A DNA stretch of 64,000 nt from Halodesulfurarchaeum sp. HSR-GB (GCF_031432215.1 NZ_JAVKGN010000001.1:310001-374000), one strand, 5' to 3'; counted from the stretch's first letter, positions 1 through 9,356 are shown. Notes: generated from the sequence alone by a model not told the origin. Numbers and translations: made by a program.

Positions 1-816
1 CTCGGCATCGCTAGCGAGCGAACCCTCCCGACGTTCGAGGGGCCGCCGCTCCAGGACTGGTTCACGGCTCGGGGCGGCTGTCGAGTTCCAGCATCCGAGG
101 CCGAGCATCGGGTGATCCTCTTCCCGGACACGTACACCAACTACAGCCGTCAGCACGTGGGCAAAGCCGCCGTGGCGGTGCTGGAGGCCGCGGGGGTCCA
201 CGTCGAGGTGGCCGAGCGCTCCGACAGCGGACGGCCGGCCTACTCGAAATCCTTCATCGATCAGGCCCGCCAGGCGGCCGAGGAGAACGTCGCGGCCCTG
301 GAGCCACGAGTGCGAGATGGGTGGACCGTCCTCACCACCGAACCCTCAGATGCGGTCATGTTCCAGCACGATTACCTGGACCTCCTCGATGGTCCGGCGG
401 TCTCCCGGCTCGCCGAGCACACCTACGGGGTCATGGAGTTTCTCGATCGCTTCGACCTGGTCGAGTCGCTTCCTGTGCGAGCGGACGGCGAGACCGTGAC
501 CTACCACGGCCACTGCCACCAGAAGGCGGAAGGAACTGACCACCACGCCGCCCGCGCGCTCGACCGGGCCGGCTTCGACGTCGAGGAACTCGATTCGGGG
601 TGCTGTGGCATGGCCGGGACCTTCGGCTACGAGGCCGAGCACTACTCGATGAGCATGGCCATCGGACGGGACGTCTTCGAACTGATCCGGGAGCGCGACG
701 GCGACGTGCTCGTGGCCCCCGGCGGGTCCTGCCGCACACAGTTTGCGGACAGCCCCGTCGCCGAGGGACAGCCACCCCACCCCATCGAGTTGCTGGCCGG
801 TTCGCTCTCGGAGTGA
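1..816 (+). CDS. FAD/Fe-S oxidoreductase, C-terminal part (5' truncated by window)
   Basis: The reading frame is open from the first base, so the gene begins upstream. The visible 271 residues are the cysteine-rich domain of the heterodisulfide reductase/GlpC/LutA type: GHCHQK near residue 177 and a CCG motif (SGCCGMAGTFGYE) near residue 200, which in this family bind an unusual iron-sulfur cluster. In haloarchaea this domain commonly forms the C-terminus of long proteins that also carry an FAD-linked oxidase domain and ferredoxin-type clusters, acting on D-lactate, glycolate or glycerol-3-phosphate. Which substrate applies here cannot be decided without the missing N-terminus. Confidence 0.8.
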   Translation, partial: LGIASERTLPTFEGPPLQDWFTARGGCRVPASEAEHRVILFPDTYTNYSRQHVGKAAVAVLEAAGVHVEVAERSDSGRPAYSKSFIDQARQAAEENVAALEPRVRDGWTVLTTEPSDAVMFQHDYLDLLDGPAVSRLAEHTYGVMEFLDRFDLVESLPVRADGETVTYHGHCHQKAEGTDHHAARALDRAGFDVEELDSGCCGMAGTFGYEAEHYSMSMAIGRDVFELIRERDGDVLVAPGGSCRTQFADSPVAEGQPPHPIELLAGSLSE

Positions 817-850
817 CGTGTGCCCTCGACCCGTGGGAGGCCCTATCGGG

Positions 851-889
851 GAAGCCTTATCCCTGTCCCTCCATTGTATCTTAATTGCA
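851..889 (+). promoter_or_regulatory. Putative promoter of the cold-shock gene
   Basis: An AT-containing stretch (AAGCCTTATCCC) lies about 30 nt before the cspA start codon, the usual distance of an archaeal TATA box for a leaderless or short-leader transcript. Weak match, position-based. Confidence 0.4.
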
Positions 890-1084
890 ATGGCAACAGG
901 TACGGTCGACTTCTTCCATACGCGGAAGGGTTACGGTTTCATCGAGAGCGACGACGCAGACGAAGACGTTTTCTTCCACATGGAAGATGTCGGCGGTGAG
1001 GACCTCGAAGAGGGCCAGGATGTCGAGTTCGACATCGATCAGGCCCCCAAGGGTCCGCGTGCGGTCAACCTCGAGCGAGTTTAA
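890..1084 (+). CDS. cspA: Cold-shock domain protein, CspA family
   Basis: The 64-residue protein is a complete single cold-shock domain. RNP1 appears as KGYGFIES (residues 13-20) and RNP2 as DVFFHMED (26-33), the aromatic surface that binds single-stranded nucleic acid. Length matches the family. The start at 890 gives the canonical MATGTVDFF N-terminus and sits about 30 nt after a TATA-like sequence. It probably acts as an RNA chaperone in the cytoplasm. It is monocistronic; about 120 bp separate it from ubaA. Confidence 0.93.
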   Translation: MATGTVDFFHTRKGYGFIESDDADEDVFFHMEDVGGEDLEEGQDVEFDIDQAPKGPRAVNLERV

Positions 1085-1203
1085 TCGATCGGGTTTCACC
1101 ACGTTCTCAGGTATCGGTTCGGGACTACCCGATTTTTCGGGCATTCGACAGCCAGCAGCGGCTGGTCGAATTCGTTTTCAGGCAGGCACTCGAATGCAAG
1201 TCG

Positions 1204-2019
1204 ATGAGTGACGACCCCGGCCCAGGCGCGGAGTATCGCTACGCTCGCCACCTCTCGATCGACGTCGTCGGTGGCGCCGGCCAGGAACGCATCCAGCAGG
1301 CAGACGTGCTGGTCGTCGGCGCGGGCGGACTGGGGTCACCCGTCATCGCCTATCTCGCGGCCGCGGGGGTCGGCACGCTGCACATCGTGGATCCGGATAT
1401 CGTCGAGACCTCGAACCTCCAGCGGCAGGTCATCCACACCGAGGCAGACGTCGGCCGGCCGAAAGTAGACAGTGCAAAGGCGTTCGTCGAGTCGCTCAAC
1501 AGCGAAATCGAGGTCCACACCCACGAGGCGGAGTTCGGGCCCGAGAACGCCGAATCGCTCGTGGCGGACCGCGACGTGGTCGTCGACTGTACGGACAACT
1601 TCCGGGCTCGGTATGTCATCAACGACGCCTGTACGCTCGCCGGTGTCCCGTTCGTCCACGGGGCGGTCTATCGACTCGAAGGCCAGATCGGCACCTTCGG
1701 GACCAGCGAGGACGGGCCCTGTTATCGCTGCCTGTTCCCCGAGGCCCCACCCGAGGAGGCGACCCCGGACTGTGCGGTCGACGGCGTTCTGAGCCCGCTC
1801 CCGGGCACGATCGGAACCATGGAGGCCACGGAAGTGCTCAAGGCCGTCGCCGAGTTCGGCGAGCAACTCGACGGGCGGCTACTGGTCTATGACGGCGAGG
1901 ACATGACCACCGAGACACTCCCGATGCGGCAAAACCCCGACTGCCCGGTCTGCGGCGAGCACGCCGAAATCGACTCGGTCGCCGAAATCGAGTACACCCA
2001 CCCCTTCTCGATCGAGTGA
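1204..2019 (+). CDS. ubaA: E1-like SAMP-activating enzyme / ThiF-MoeB-HesA family
   Basis: 271 residues. A glycine-rich nucleotide site GAGGLGSP lies at residues 39-46, followed by the family's acidic and DNLQRQ-like segments (SNLQRQV near 77). Two CxxC pairs (CYRC near 178 and CPVC near 250) form the structural zinc site. Cys190 in the TPDCAVDGVLSP segment is in the position of the catalytic cysteine. In Haloferax this enzyme adenylates the ubiquitin-like SAMP proteins and so serves both protein conjugation and sulfur transfer to tRNA and molybdopterin. The family assignment is firm; the SAMP role is inferred from haloarchaeal orthologues. Confidence 0.88.
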   Translation: MSDDPGPGAEYRYARHLSIDVVGGAGQERIQQADVLVVGAGGLGSPVIAYLAAAGVGTLHIVDPDIVETSNLQRQVIHTEADVGRPKVDSAKAFVESLNSEIEVHTHEAEFGPENAESLVADRDVVVDCTDNFRARYVINDACTLAGVPFVHGAVYRLEGQIGTFGTSEDGPCYRCLFPEAPPEEATPDCAVDGVLSPLPGTIGTMEATEVLKAVAEFGEQLDGRLLVYDGEDMTTETLPMRQNPDCPVCGEHAEIDSVAEIEYTHPFSIE

Positions 2020-2020
2020 T

Positions 2021-3148
2021 TCAGAACGAGTCGTTGCTTTTCCGCCCACTCATAGTCGACGGATCGAGCCGGTACCAGGCAAACTCGACGTCCGCGGGAT
2101 CCATACTGAACACGTCGACGGACGCGAGCTTGGCGTTCGCAAAGACTGAGACGACATCCCGAGATTCGACTTCAGCCGCCGAGAGCTTCGAGAGTTCGCC
2201 CGTGAGGATCACACTTCGCCAGCGATCCGGGCGCTCGTACTGCATGACGACGAGTGAGACCGTCGGGGATTCCTGGAGTCGTTCGAGCTTTTTGCTTCCC
2301 TCGAACAGTCCGAGTTGCAGGTAGCAGTCTCGACGATCGGTATCGTAGCCAAACGACATCGGGATCGCATACGGGGACTCACCGCCAAACGCCAGGATCC
2401 CCAGACTCGAATTATCGAGTACCGCGTCGATATCGGCGTCGGACATCACCACCGGCTCAGCGGAGAGATCCGCCGCCAGTGACGTGTCCGGCGCTTTTGC
2501 CGCGGAATCGGGTTCTCGATCCTCGGATTGTACCGATTCGGTTGTCTGCCTCGCCTCGGTCGACGGGTCCAACCGTTCGACCCGGGTGAAAAGCGACTGG
2601 AACAGGTTCTGTGCACGGGCATCCGTCGCCGCCGGATTCAGATGCATGTGAACGGTCGCACCGGCTCCCATGAGCGTGGCCAAAATCGTGTTCAAAAACC
2701 GATAGAGGAGGTCGGTGTCGTGATACGGGAACAGCGATTCGACCCCCCGGAGACAGACCTCCGTCGAGCCAGTCTGTTGCTCCCACCGGCGCAGGAGCTT
2801 CGAAAAGGCGATCGAAACACCCGTCAGGTCTTCCGGATTGACCTGAAACCCGTACAGGGTCGTTCCGTCACCGACTTCGGCGGTGAGGACCTCCGATTCG
2901 GTCGCCTGTGGACTCAACACGACAGCCGCCGCTTCCGTGGGGTCCTGCAGGTCGCGGAGTTGGGTGTCCAGCGCCTGCTGCAGCGTCGTGAACGACTGGC
3001 CGGCCGTCAGTTGAACGACGCGGTAGTCGGTCCCATCCGCCTCGTCGAAGACGAAGGGGCAGAAGTGACCACTGGTGGCGTTCTGATCGAGGTACAACGT
3101 CGGACCAGCAGGAGTCGATTCATTCGCCGGCCCGTTATGACTCGCCAT
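2021..3148 (-). CDS. Two-domain protein: DUF7504-like RecA-type N-terminus plus FMN-binding split barrel
   Basis: Starting at the ATG at 3148 gives 375 residues beginning MASHNGP; an in-frame upstream start is possible. Residues about 15-200 resemble haloarchaeal RecA/KaiC-like signalling proteins (DUF7504 type) without a clear Walker A motif: beta-strand AAAVVLSP, then VCLRGVESLFPYHD. After a low-complexity acidic linker (about 200-245), residues 250-375 are a pyridoxamine-5'-phosphate-oxidase-like flavin-binding barrel (SLGILAFGGESPYAIPMSFGYD). It may be a redox or light sensor; no reaction can be assigned. It lies downstream of mutL on the same strand, 83 bp away. Confidence 0.65.
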   Translation of the reverse strand: MASHNGPANESTPAGPTLYLDQNATSGHFCPFVFDEADGTDYRVVQLTAGQSFTTLQQALDTQLRDLQDPTEAAAVVLSPQATESEVLTAEVGDGTTLYGFQVNPEDLTGVSIAFSKLLRRWEQQTGSTEVCLRGVESLFPYHDTDLLYRFLNTILATLMGAGATVHMHLNPAATDARAQNLFQSLFTRVERLDPSTEARQTTESVQSEDREPDSAAKAPDTSLAADLSAEPVVMSDADIDAVLDNSSLGILAFGGESPYAIPMSFGYDTDRRDCYLQLGLFEGSKKLERLQESPTVSLVVMQYERPDRWRSVILTGELSKLSAAEVESRDVVSVFANAKLASVDVFSMDPADVEFAWYRLDPSTMSGRKSNDSF

Positions 3149-3231
3149 TGTGCCCCCATCGGCAGCCAGTTCAAAAGGTGTTGGTACAAGACACGCCACG
3201 ACTTGGCGGAGCTAACTGCTCGGCCAGGGAA

Positions 3232-5256
3232 TCAGGATCGCCGCTGGTCGTGCCCGGGATAGTCCCGCTCGAACCGATCCTCGAGTTCCTCAGTCGAGAG
3301 TTCGATGATCGTGGGCCGACCGTGCGGACAGGCATAGGGATTCTCACAGGCATCCAGCGCCCGGAGCAGTTCGAGCACGGCCCCGTCCCTGAGTGAGGTG
3401 TTCCCCGTGATCGAGGGATAGCAGGCCATGTCCGCGAGTAGTTCGTCGGCCGCGGCGGTGATCTGGCCCCCTGGCTCGCCGTCGAGGGCCGTAGAGAGGA
3501 CGTCCCGCAACAGTTCCGGGTTGAGGGTATCATCGAAGACCGATGGCACCCCCTCGACCACCAGTCGCTCCCCGTCAAGGCGGGCCAGGAACCCCCACGC
3601 CGACAGCGTCTCGGCCATCGCCTCGAACTGGCTGGCTTCCTGTGGGGTGACGGACAGCTCGACCGGTTCGACGAGTCGCTGGGTCGTCGGCTGTGAGCCA
3701 AGGGCCGCCTGGAGTCGCTCGTAGTTGACCCGCTCGTCGGCGGCGTGCTGATCGATTAACACCAGCCCGTCCGGGGACTCGGCCACGACGTAGGTGTCCT
3801 GGATCTGGCCCAGAATCCGCAGGGGTGGTAACGTCTCCGGGTCGAATTCGGCCGTTTCGGACTGATCGACTTCGGGCACCAGCGCTGTCTGTAACGGATC
3901 CACCTCGATGGACGAGGCAGTGTCACGGTCGCCGGTCGAATCGACCGGCGCGGAGTCGGCTGCCTCGCGCTCGACGGTCTCCGAACCGCCAGTCGGTTCC
4001 AGGGCCTCGGTAGCGGACGGGTCCGGATCATCCAGTTTCGGCCCGCCCGTCGAGGACTCGTCTGGCGGCTCCTGCTCGGGTTCCCGGGATGGGGTCGCTG
4101 TGCCCGCCCTCGCGTGATCGGAGCCAGGCCCACGCGACTCGGCACCCGCCTCGCCGGTCGGCTCCGATTCGGGTGGCGTCGAATGGCCTGTCTGGGGCTG
4201 CACGGCCGTCTCGTCCGGGGCGGAGCGACCCCGGGGAGCACTCGACCTGAGCAACCCGTGATCGAGCAGTGCCTCACGGACGGCCGCCTCGATCCCGTCG
4301 GTGACCGCCGGCTCGTCGTCGAAGCGAACGGCCATCTTTCGCGGGTGGACGTTCACGTCGACGGTATCCGGCGGCACCGAGAGGAAGAGCACCGCGAAGG
4401 GATAGCGGTCGGCCGCGAGCTGTTTCCCGTAGGCCGAGACGATCGCGTCCCGCAGTTCTCCGGCCCGCACGTATCGGCCGTTGACGTAGGTCGAGACGTA
4501 CTCGGTCCCGCTCCGGGTCGTCTCCGGGTCGCTCACGAGCCCCCTGATCGCGGTGATCGGGCCATCCGGCTCGGCTTCGACGTCGATCATGCTCGTCGCC
4601 ACGTCGCGACCGTAGACCGAGAGCACCGCGCCCTTGCGGTCGCCGGTACCGGCCGTGGCAAACACCTCGTTGTCGTCGTGGGTCAGGGAGATCGCCACGT
4701 CGGGGTTCGCCAGCGCGTACCGGGAGACGATCCGGTTGACGTGGGCGAACTCGGTCGCGTCGCGTTTGAGGTACTTGCGGCGGGCCGGCGTGTTGAAAAA
4801 GAGGTCGGTCACCGTGACTGTCGTCCCGGGCGCGCGACCGACCGGCGCGACATCTGTCACGTCCCCGCCTTCGACCCGCACCTCGGTCCCCACGTCGGCT
4901 CCCGACTGTGGGCGGGTTTCGATGGTCATTCGGGAGACAGCGCCGATGGTATGCAGGGCTTCCCCACGGAAGCCGAGCGTTCCGACCCCCGCTTCGAGGT
5001 CGTCGATCGAGGAGATCTTGCTGGTGGTGTGTTGCTCGACGGCCCGGACCGCGTTCGCCTCGTCCATCCCGACGCCGTCGTCGGCCACGCGAATCAGGTC
5101 GGTGCCACCGGCGCTGACGGTGACGTCGATCCGGTTCGCGCCCGCGTCGAGGCTGTTCTCGACGAGTTCTTTCACCACGGAGGCGGGTCGCTCGATGACC
5201 TCGCCGGCGGCGATCTTTGCGATCGTCGAGTCGTCCAGGCTGGTGATCTCCGTCAT
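3232..5256 (-). CDS. mutL: DNA mismatch repair protein MutL
   Basis: 674 residues. The N-terminal GHKL ATPase has ELVENSLDAGA (motif I, about 32-42), DDGVGM (motif II) and TLGFRGEAL (motif III). A long acidic, proline/serine-rich linker spans about 340-460. The C-terminal dimerisation domain keeps the endonuclease metal motif DQHAADER (near 500) together with ACYPSI and CPHGRPT, so it should nick DNA like MutL proteins of organisms lacking MutH. The start codon overlaps the mutS stop by 4 nt, which indicates translational coupling. Confidence 0.97.
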   Translation of the reverse strand: MTEITSLDDSTIAKIAAGEVIERPASVVKELVENSLDAGANRIDVTVSAGGTDLIRVADDGVGMDEANAVRAVEQHTTSKISSIDDLEAGVGTLGFRGEALHTIGAVSRMTIETRPQSGADVGTEVRVEGGDVTDVAPVGRAPGTTVTVTDLFFNTPARRKYLKRDATEFAHVNRIVSRYALANPDVAISLTHDDNEVFATAGTGDRKGAVLSVYGRDVATSMIDVEAEPDGPITAIRGLVSDPETTRSGTEYVSTYVNGRYVRAGELRDAIVSAYGKQLAADRYPFAVLFLSVPPDTVDVNVHPRKMAVRFDDEPAVTDGIEAAVREALLDHGLLRSSAPRGRSAPDETAVQPQTGHSTPPESEPTGEAGAESRGPGSDHARAGTATPSREPEQEPPDESSTGGPKLDDPDPSATEALEPTGGSETVEREAADSAPVDSTGDRDTASSIEVDPLQTALVPEVDQSETAEFDPETLPPLRILGQIQDTYVVAESPDGLVLIDQHAADERVNYERLQAALGSQPTTQRLVEPVELSVTPQEASQFEAMAETLSAWGFLARLDGERLVVEGVPSVFDDTLNPELLRDVLSTALDGEPGGQITAAADELLADMACYPSITGNTSLRDGAVLELLRALDACENPYACPHGRPTIIELSTEELEDRFERDYPGHDQRRS

Positions 5257-7859
5257 TCGTTCTCACCCAGGCGCTCCTGCCAGGATTCGACCCGCGAGAG
5301 GACCTCGACGGGCGTCATCTCGGCCAGCGAAAGGTCGGACACTTCCTCGATTACAGCCGCCGTCTCCGGGTCCAGATCGGGATCGCTGTCCGCCGATTCA
5401 TCCCCTTCGGCGACGAACTCCCCCTGCCCCACGTCGAAGACCGTCTGGACCGGTTCGCCCCCGCCACCCCGGGCCTCGATCGCCTTCTCGGCCCGGAGTT
5501 TCTCCAGGATCGTCTCGGCCCGACCCACCACTGGCTCCGGAACCCCCGCCAGGTCCGCGACGTGGATCCCGTAGCTTCGATCCGCCGCCCCCGAGCGGAC
5601 GGTCCGGAGGAAGGTCACCGTTCCGTCCTGTTCCTCCGCCGCGACGTGCACGTTGATGACACTGTCGAGGTGATCCGCGAGCGCGGTCAGCTCGTGGTAG
5701 TGTGTCGCAAAGAGGGTCTTCGCTCGCACCTCGTTGTGGAGATACTCCGTCGCGGCCCAGGCGATCGAGATGCCGTCGTAGGTCGCCGTGCCGCGGCCCA
5801 CTTCGTCGAGGATCACGAGTGAATCCGCCGTCGCCGAGTGCAGGATGTTCGAGAGTTCCTGCATCTCGACCATGAACGTCGAGCGCCCCTGGGCGAGTTC
5901 GTCCAGCGCGCCAACCCGGGTGTAGATGCCATCGACCAGCCCGATCCGAGCCTCCGTGGCCGGCACGAAGCTCCCGATCTGAGCGAGCAGGACGATCAGC
6001 GCCGTCTGGCGGAGATACGTCGACTTCCCGGACATGTTCGGGCCCGTCACGAGTTGCAGGCGACGGTCGCTGTCGAGTTCCGCGTCGTTGGGAACGAACT
6101 CCGTCGTCTGCTCCACGACGGGGTGGCGACCGGCCCGGATCTCGATCCCCGACTCGACGAGGTCGGGCCGGACCCAGTCGTTTCTGACCGCGTGGGTGGC
6201 CAGACTCGCGAACGCGTCGACCCTGGCCAGCGCCGTGCCGACCGACCGCAACAGGTCAGCCCGCTCGGCCACCTGCTCGCGGAGGTCCTGGAACAGCTCG
6301 TACTCCAGGTCCGCCCGGCGCTCTTCGAGTCGCAGGGCGGTCCGTTCGTGTTCCTCAAGGGCGTCGGTCGTGTATCGCTTCGAGTTTTTCAGGGCCTTGA
6401 TCTCCCGGTACTCCTCGGGCACTGCATCCGTCTCCGAGCGCCCGACCTGAATGTAGTACCCGTCGGTCTGGTTCCGACCGGTCTGGAGGTGGGTGATCCC
6501 CAGCCGGGACTTCTCCCGGTCGGCGAGCGAGTCGATCCACTCGACTGCCCGTTCGTACTCGGTCAAAATCTCGTCGAGCTCCGGGTCATACCCACGTTTG
6601 AAGATACCGCCCTCTCGGACAGTCTTCGGCGGATCGTCGACGATGGCCTCCTCGAGGGTCTCGATGAGGCCTTCGACTGCCTGCTCGTCCGGTTCGGCGA
6701 GTGCCGCCCTGACTGGCGACTCGGCGAGGACGGGATCGCCAGCGACCGTCTCGACGACGGCCGGGTGGACCGAGAGGGTCTCCCCGACGGCCCTGAGATC
6801 GCGTGCATCAGCCGTGCCGTGGGCGATTCGGCCTGCCAGTCGCTCCAGATCGAGGGCGCCATCGAGGGTCGCCTGGATCGAGTCCCGAGCGAGTGCCCGC
6901 TCGGTGAACGCCGCGACCGCCGCCTGGCGCCGGTCGAGTTCCTGCCGGTCCTGACGCGGTCGCTGGAGCCACTCCCGGAGCAGCCGACCGCCGCCGGCAG
7001 TCACCGTGTGATCGATCGTCTCGAAGAGCGAACCCGCCGTGTCCCCCTGCATCGTCTCGGTGAGTTCGAGGTTGCGCTGGGTCGTCGCGTCGAGTTCGAC
7101 GTGATCGTCGGCCCGGTAGGGCTGGAGTCGCGTGAACGAGCGGGTAACACCCAGACCGGTCGCGTCCACGTAATCCAGGGCCGCTCCCGCCGCCTGCACG
7201 GCCGGGCTCTCGGGTTCGATACCCAGGCTCCGAAGCGCGCCCTCGCCGAACTGCTCTCGGAGCCGATGGGTTGCCCGGCCCGGGGCGAAGGCGTCTGGGT
7301 CGTGCTCGGTCACGGTCGCGTCAGTCCGATCGCGGAAGGGCTGGAACCGCTCCGCACGCAGGTCCGGCCCCGGCAGGAGTTCCGCCGGGTCGAAGCGATA
7401 GACCTCCGTCAGGGCGTCTTCGAGGTCCTCGACCTGCGTGACGTGGAACCGGCCGGTCGTCACGTCCACGAAGGCCAGGCCAAAGGCGTCGGGCCCCTCG
7501 ACGACCGTCGCGAGGTACTGGGCCGCCGCGTCGACGGTGTCCAGGAGGGTTCCCGGAGTGACCACCCGAGTGATCGATCGCGCGTGCCCGGACTCGGTCT
7601 CGTGCTGGTCGGCCACGGCGACCCGGTAGCCCCGCTCGACGAGGGTCTTCACGTAGGGCGTGAGTTCCGAAACCGGGACGCCGGCCATGGGGTAGTTCGA
7701 GCCGTGACTGGACTTCTGGGAGACGGTGAGATCCAGTTCCGCGGCGACCGTCTCGGCGTTCTCGGCGAAGAACTCGTAGAAGTCCCCGACCTGCATCGCG
7801 ACCAGGTCCGCGTCGGTCTCTGCGGCCAGCGCCAGGTACTCGTCGACGATCCCGCTCAT
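5253..7859 (-). CDS. mutS: DNA mismatch repair protein MutS
   Basis: 868 residues, full length for MutS1. The mismatch-reading motif GDFYEFF is at residues 26-32. Connector, lever and clamp regions follow. The ATPase has Walker A TGPNMSGKST near residue 603, Walker B VILDEVGRGT and the ATHYHEL switch. It recognises mismatches and small loops and recruits MutL, encoded directly after it with a 4-nt overlap. mutS starts at the ATG at 7859 with an AT-rich stretch upstream. Confidence 0.97.
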   Translation of the reverse strand: MSGIVDEYLALAAETDADLVAMQVGDFYEFFAENAETVAAELDLTVSQKSSHGSNYPMAGVPVSELTPYVKTLVERGYRVAVADQHETESGHARSITRVVTPGTLLDTVDAAAQYLATVVEGPDAFGLAFVDVTTGRFHVTQVEDLEDALTEVYRFDPAELLPGPDLRAERFQPFRDRTDATVTEHDPDAFAPGRATHRLREQFGEGALRSLGIEPESPAVQAAGAALDYVDATGLGVTRSFTRLQPYRADDHVELDATTQRNLELTETMQGDTAGSLFETIDHTVTAGGGRLLREWLQRPRQDRQELDRRQAAVAAFTERALARDSIQATLDGALDLERLAGRIAHGTADARDLRAVGETLSVHPAVVETVAGDPVLAESPVRAALAEPDEQAVEGLIETLEEAIVDDPPKTVREGGIFKRGYDPELDEILTEYERAVEWIDSLADREKSRLGITHLQTGRNQTDGYYIQVGRSETDAVPEEYREIKALKNSKRYTTDALEEHERTALRLEERRADLEYELFQDLREQVAERADLLRSVGTALARVDAFASLATHAVRNDWVRPDLVESGIEIRAGRHPVVEQTTEFVPNDAELDSDRRLQLVTGPNMSGKSTYLRQTALIVLLAQIGSFVPATEARIGLVDGIYTRVGALDELAQGRSTFMVEMQELSNILHSATADSLVILDEVGRGTATYDGISIAWAATEYLHNEVRAKTLFATHYHELTALADHLDSVINVHVAAEEQDGTVTFLRTVRSGAADRSYGIHVADLAGVPEPVVGRAETILEKLRAEKAIEARGGGGEPVQTVFDVGQGEFVAEGDESADSDPDLDPETAAVIEEVSDLSLAEMTPVEVLSRVESWQERLGENE

Positions 7860-7919
7860 GACTCAATCCACCGCGTTCGGGATCGCAATCGCATATTCCA
7901 GGGCAGGGAACGGGCGTGT

Positions 7920-8948
7920 TTAATCCCTCTGCTCCGGCGGCCCGTACCGTTCCCGCGCCCGTTCGTAGGCCGGCCAGAAGGGGTCCGTTTCGGGCTCCGG
8001 AATCGGGTCGCCGTCCACCCGAACCCCACCACCGGATTCGACGGTCCCGATCTCCCCCGCCCGAATCCCCGCCTCCTCGAGTGCTGAACGGACCGATTCG
8101 ACACTCCCTGGATCGACCGTGAGCAGCACGGTCCCGGAACTGGAGGCCACCCACGGGTCGATATCGAAGGCCGAGCACACTGCCGCGACCCCCGACCCCA
8201 GGGGAACTTGCCCGGACTCGACGCGCAGGCCGACGCCACTCGCGTGGGCCAGTTCGTGGAGCGCGTTCGCCAGCCCGCCCTCGGTCGCGTCGTGCATCGC
8301 GGTCACGGAGCCGGCTCGGGCGGCGATGGCGGCATCCTCCACGGGACTCGCCTCGAAAAAGCGGTCCCGGGCTGCCGCGACCGCCTCTCCATCGAGTCCC
8401 GCTGGTTCGCCGAAGACGGTCCCCAGGATGCCGGTCGTCTCGATCGCCGGCCCCTTGGTGACCAGCAGGCGGTCGCCCGGCTTCGCCCCCGTGGGCCGGA
8501 CCACCGACCCGGGGTCGCCTACAGCTAGTGCCGTCCCGGCCCCGATGGTCGGGAAGGCAGCCCCCGCGTAGGCTCCGGTGTGGCCCGTGACGATGCTCAC
8601 GCCGAGTTCGCGGGCCTCCGCGTCGAAGACCGTCCAGATGGTCTCGAAGGTCTCGGGGTCGGTCCCGGGCGGCAGGGAGAGGTCGACCGCCAGATGAGAT
8701 GGTTCGAGCCCCGAGAGGGCGACGTCGCTCAACAGGACGTGGACCGCGAACCAGGCGGCCCGTTCGAGGCCCAGATCCCGGAGGACGAAGACAGGGTCGG
8801 TCGCGAGTGCGAGCGCGCGGTCGCCGATCGAGAGGAGGCCGAAGTCCGCCCCGAAGGTCGGACCAAGTTCGACGTCCGGTCGGTCGGCCCCCAGTCGGCC
8901 CGCGATGTACTCGCTGAAGAAGTCCCGGTCGACCTTCCCCGGTTGCAT
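7920..8948 (-). CDS. AIR synthase-related protein (HypE/ThiL/PurM superfamily)
   Basis: 342 residues. The PurM-type N-terminal ATP-binding half contains TDPVFVLRDLG and LSDVALSG, and the C-terminal half contains the conserved HDATEGGLANAL motif (about 219-230) seen in HypE-like proteins. No hydrogenase maturation genes are nearby, so the enzyme probably belongs to the uncharacterised haloarchaeal AIR-synthase-related group rather than acting as HypE. Substrate unknown. It is followed 60 bp downstream by mutS on the same strand. Confidence 0.8.
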   Translation of the reverse strand: MQPGKVDRDFFSEYIAGRLGADRPDVELGPTFGADFGLLSIGDRALALATDPVFVLRDLGLERAAWFAVHVLLSDVALSGLEPSHLAVDLSLPPGTDPETFETIWTVFDAEARELGVSIVTGHTGAYAGAAFPTIGAGTALAVGDPGSVVRPTGAKPGDRLLVTKGPAIETTGILGTVFGEPAGLDGEAVAAARDRFFEASPVEDAAIAARAGSVTAMHDATEGGLANALHELAHASGVGLRVESGQVPLGSGVAAVCSAFDIDPWVASSSGTVLLTVDPGSVESVRSALEEAGIRAGEIGTVESGGGVRVDGDPIPEPETDPFWPAYERARERYGPPEQRD

Positions 8949-9035
8949 GCCCCGGGGTTTGACCCCGAGGGGCTTGAGTCGGGCGGTCCATCGATTCGAA
9001 ATCCTTTTTGCGCTGGTCGGCCAGGTTCCAGTTGC

Positions 9036-9109
9036 GCCGCCTTAGCTCAGACTGGGAGAGCACTCGACTGAAGATCGAGCTGTCCCCGGTTCAAATCCGG
9101 GAGGCGGCA
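9036..9109 (+). tRNA. tRNA-Phe (GAA)
   Basis: A full cloverleaf of 74 nt: acceptor GCCGCCU (9036-9042) pairs with AGGCGGC (9102-9108) followed by discriminator A. The anticodon stem CTCGA/TCGAG encloses the loop CTGAAGA, giving anticodon GAA. The T-arm has GGTTCAAAT. CCA is not encoded. A T-rich stretch (CCTTTTT, about 9003-9009) about 27-33 nt upstream may be its promoter. Confidence 0.96.
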
Positions 9110-9356
9110 TTTTCCTGCGAACAACGTGAGCAGTGAAAATGCTCCCGACCGCGATTTGAATCAGACCGAGGTTCTGCGAGCGAAGCGAGTAGGTTCTCGG
9201 GCGTGGTTCACAATCCGGGACGGCATATTTCTGCCACGAACCGACGAGGGAGCGCAGCGACCGAGTCCGTGAGTGGCGAAATTGCCCCGAGCGGATTTGA
9301 GCCCTGGAAACCGAACGCAGAGAGGTTTCCAATGGTTCACAATCCGGGACGGCATA
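9087..9356 (+). repeat. Three copies of a tRNA-Phe 3'-end-like segment in decayed tandem units
   Basis: The T-arm and acceptor tail of the tRNA (9087-9110) reappear imperfectly at 9204-9227 and 9333-9356; the latter two share a 24-nt identical string beginning TGGTTCACAATCC. The flanking sequence is also related: a GTGAG..GTGAAA-type start and a GATTTGA core occur in both spacers, giving a degenerate unit of about 120-130 bp. This looks like the residue of integrations at the tRNA or of tRNA-gene duplication. No integrase is seen nearby. Confidence 0.6.

Noticed and set aside
4114-5574. 486-codon plus-strand frame opposite mutL and the mutS end
   Set aside because: Antisense to two strongly supported repair genes; composition is that of a shadow frame.
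5838-8087. 749-codon plus-strand frame opposite mutS
   Set aside because: It is the shadow of mutS in GC-rich DNA, is rich in Arg and Gly, and has no domain.
9042-9332. Minus-strand frame containing MPPPGFEPGTARSS over the tRNA
   Set aside because: It is the reverse of the tRNA-Phe gene and its 3' end; such frames arise beside many haloarchaeal tRNAs and are not proteins.
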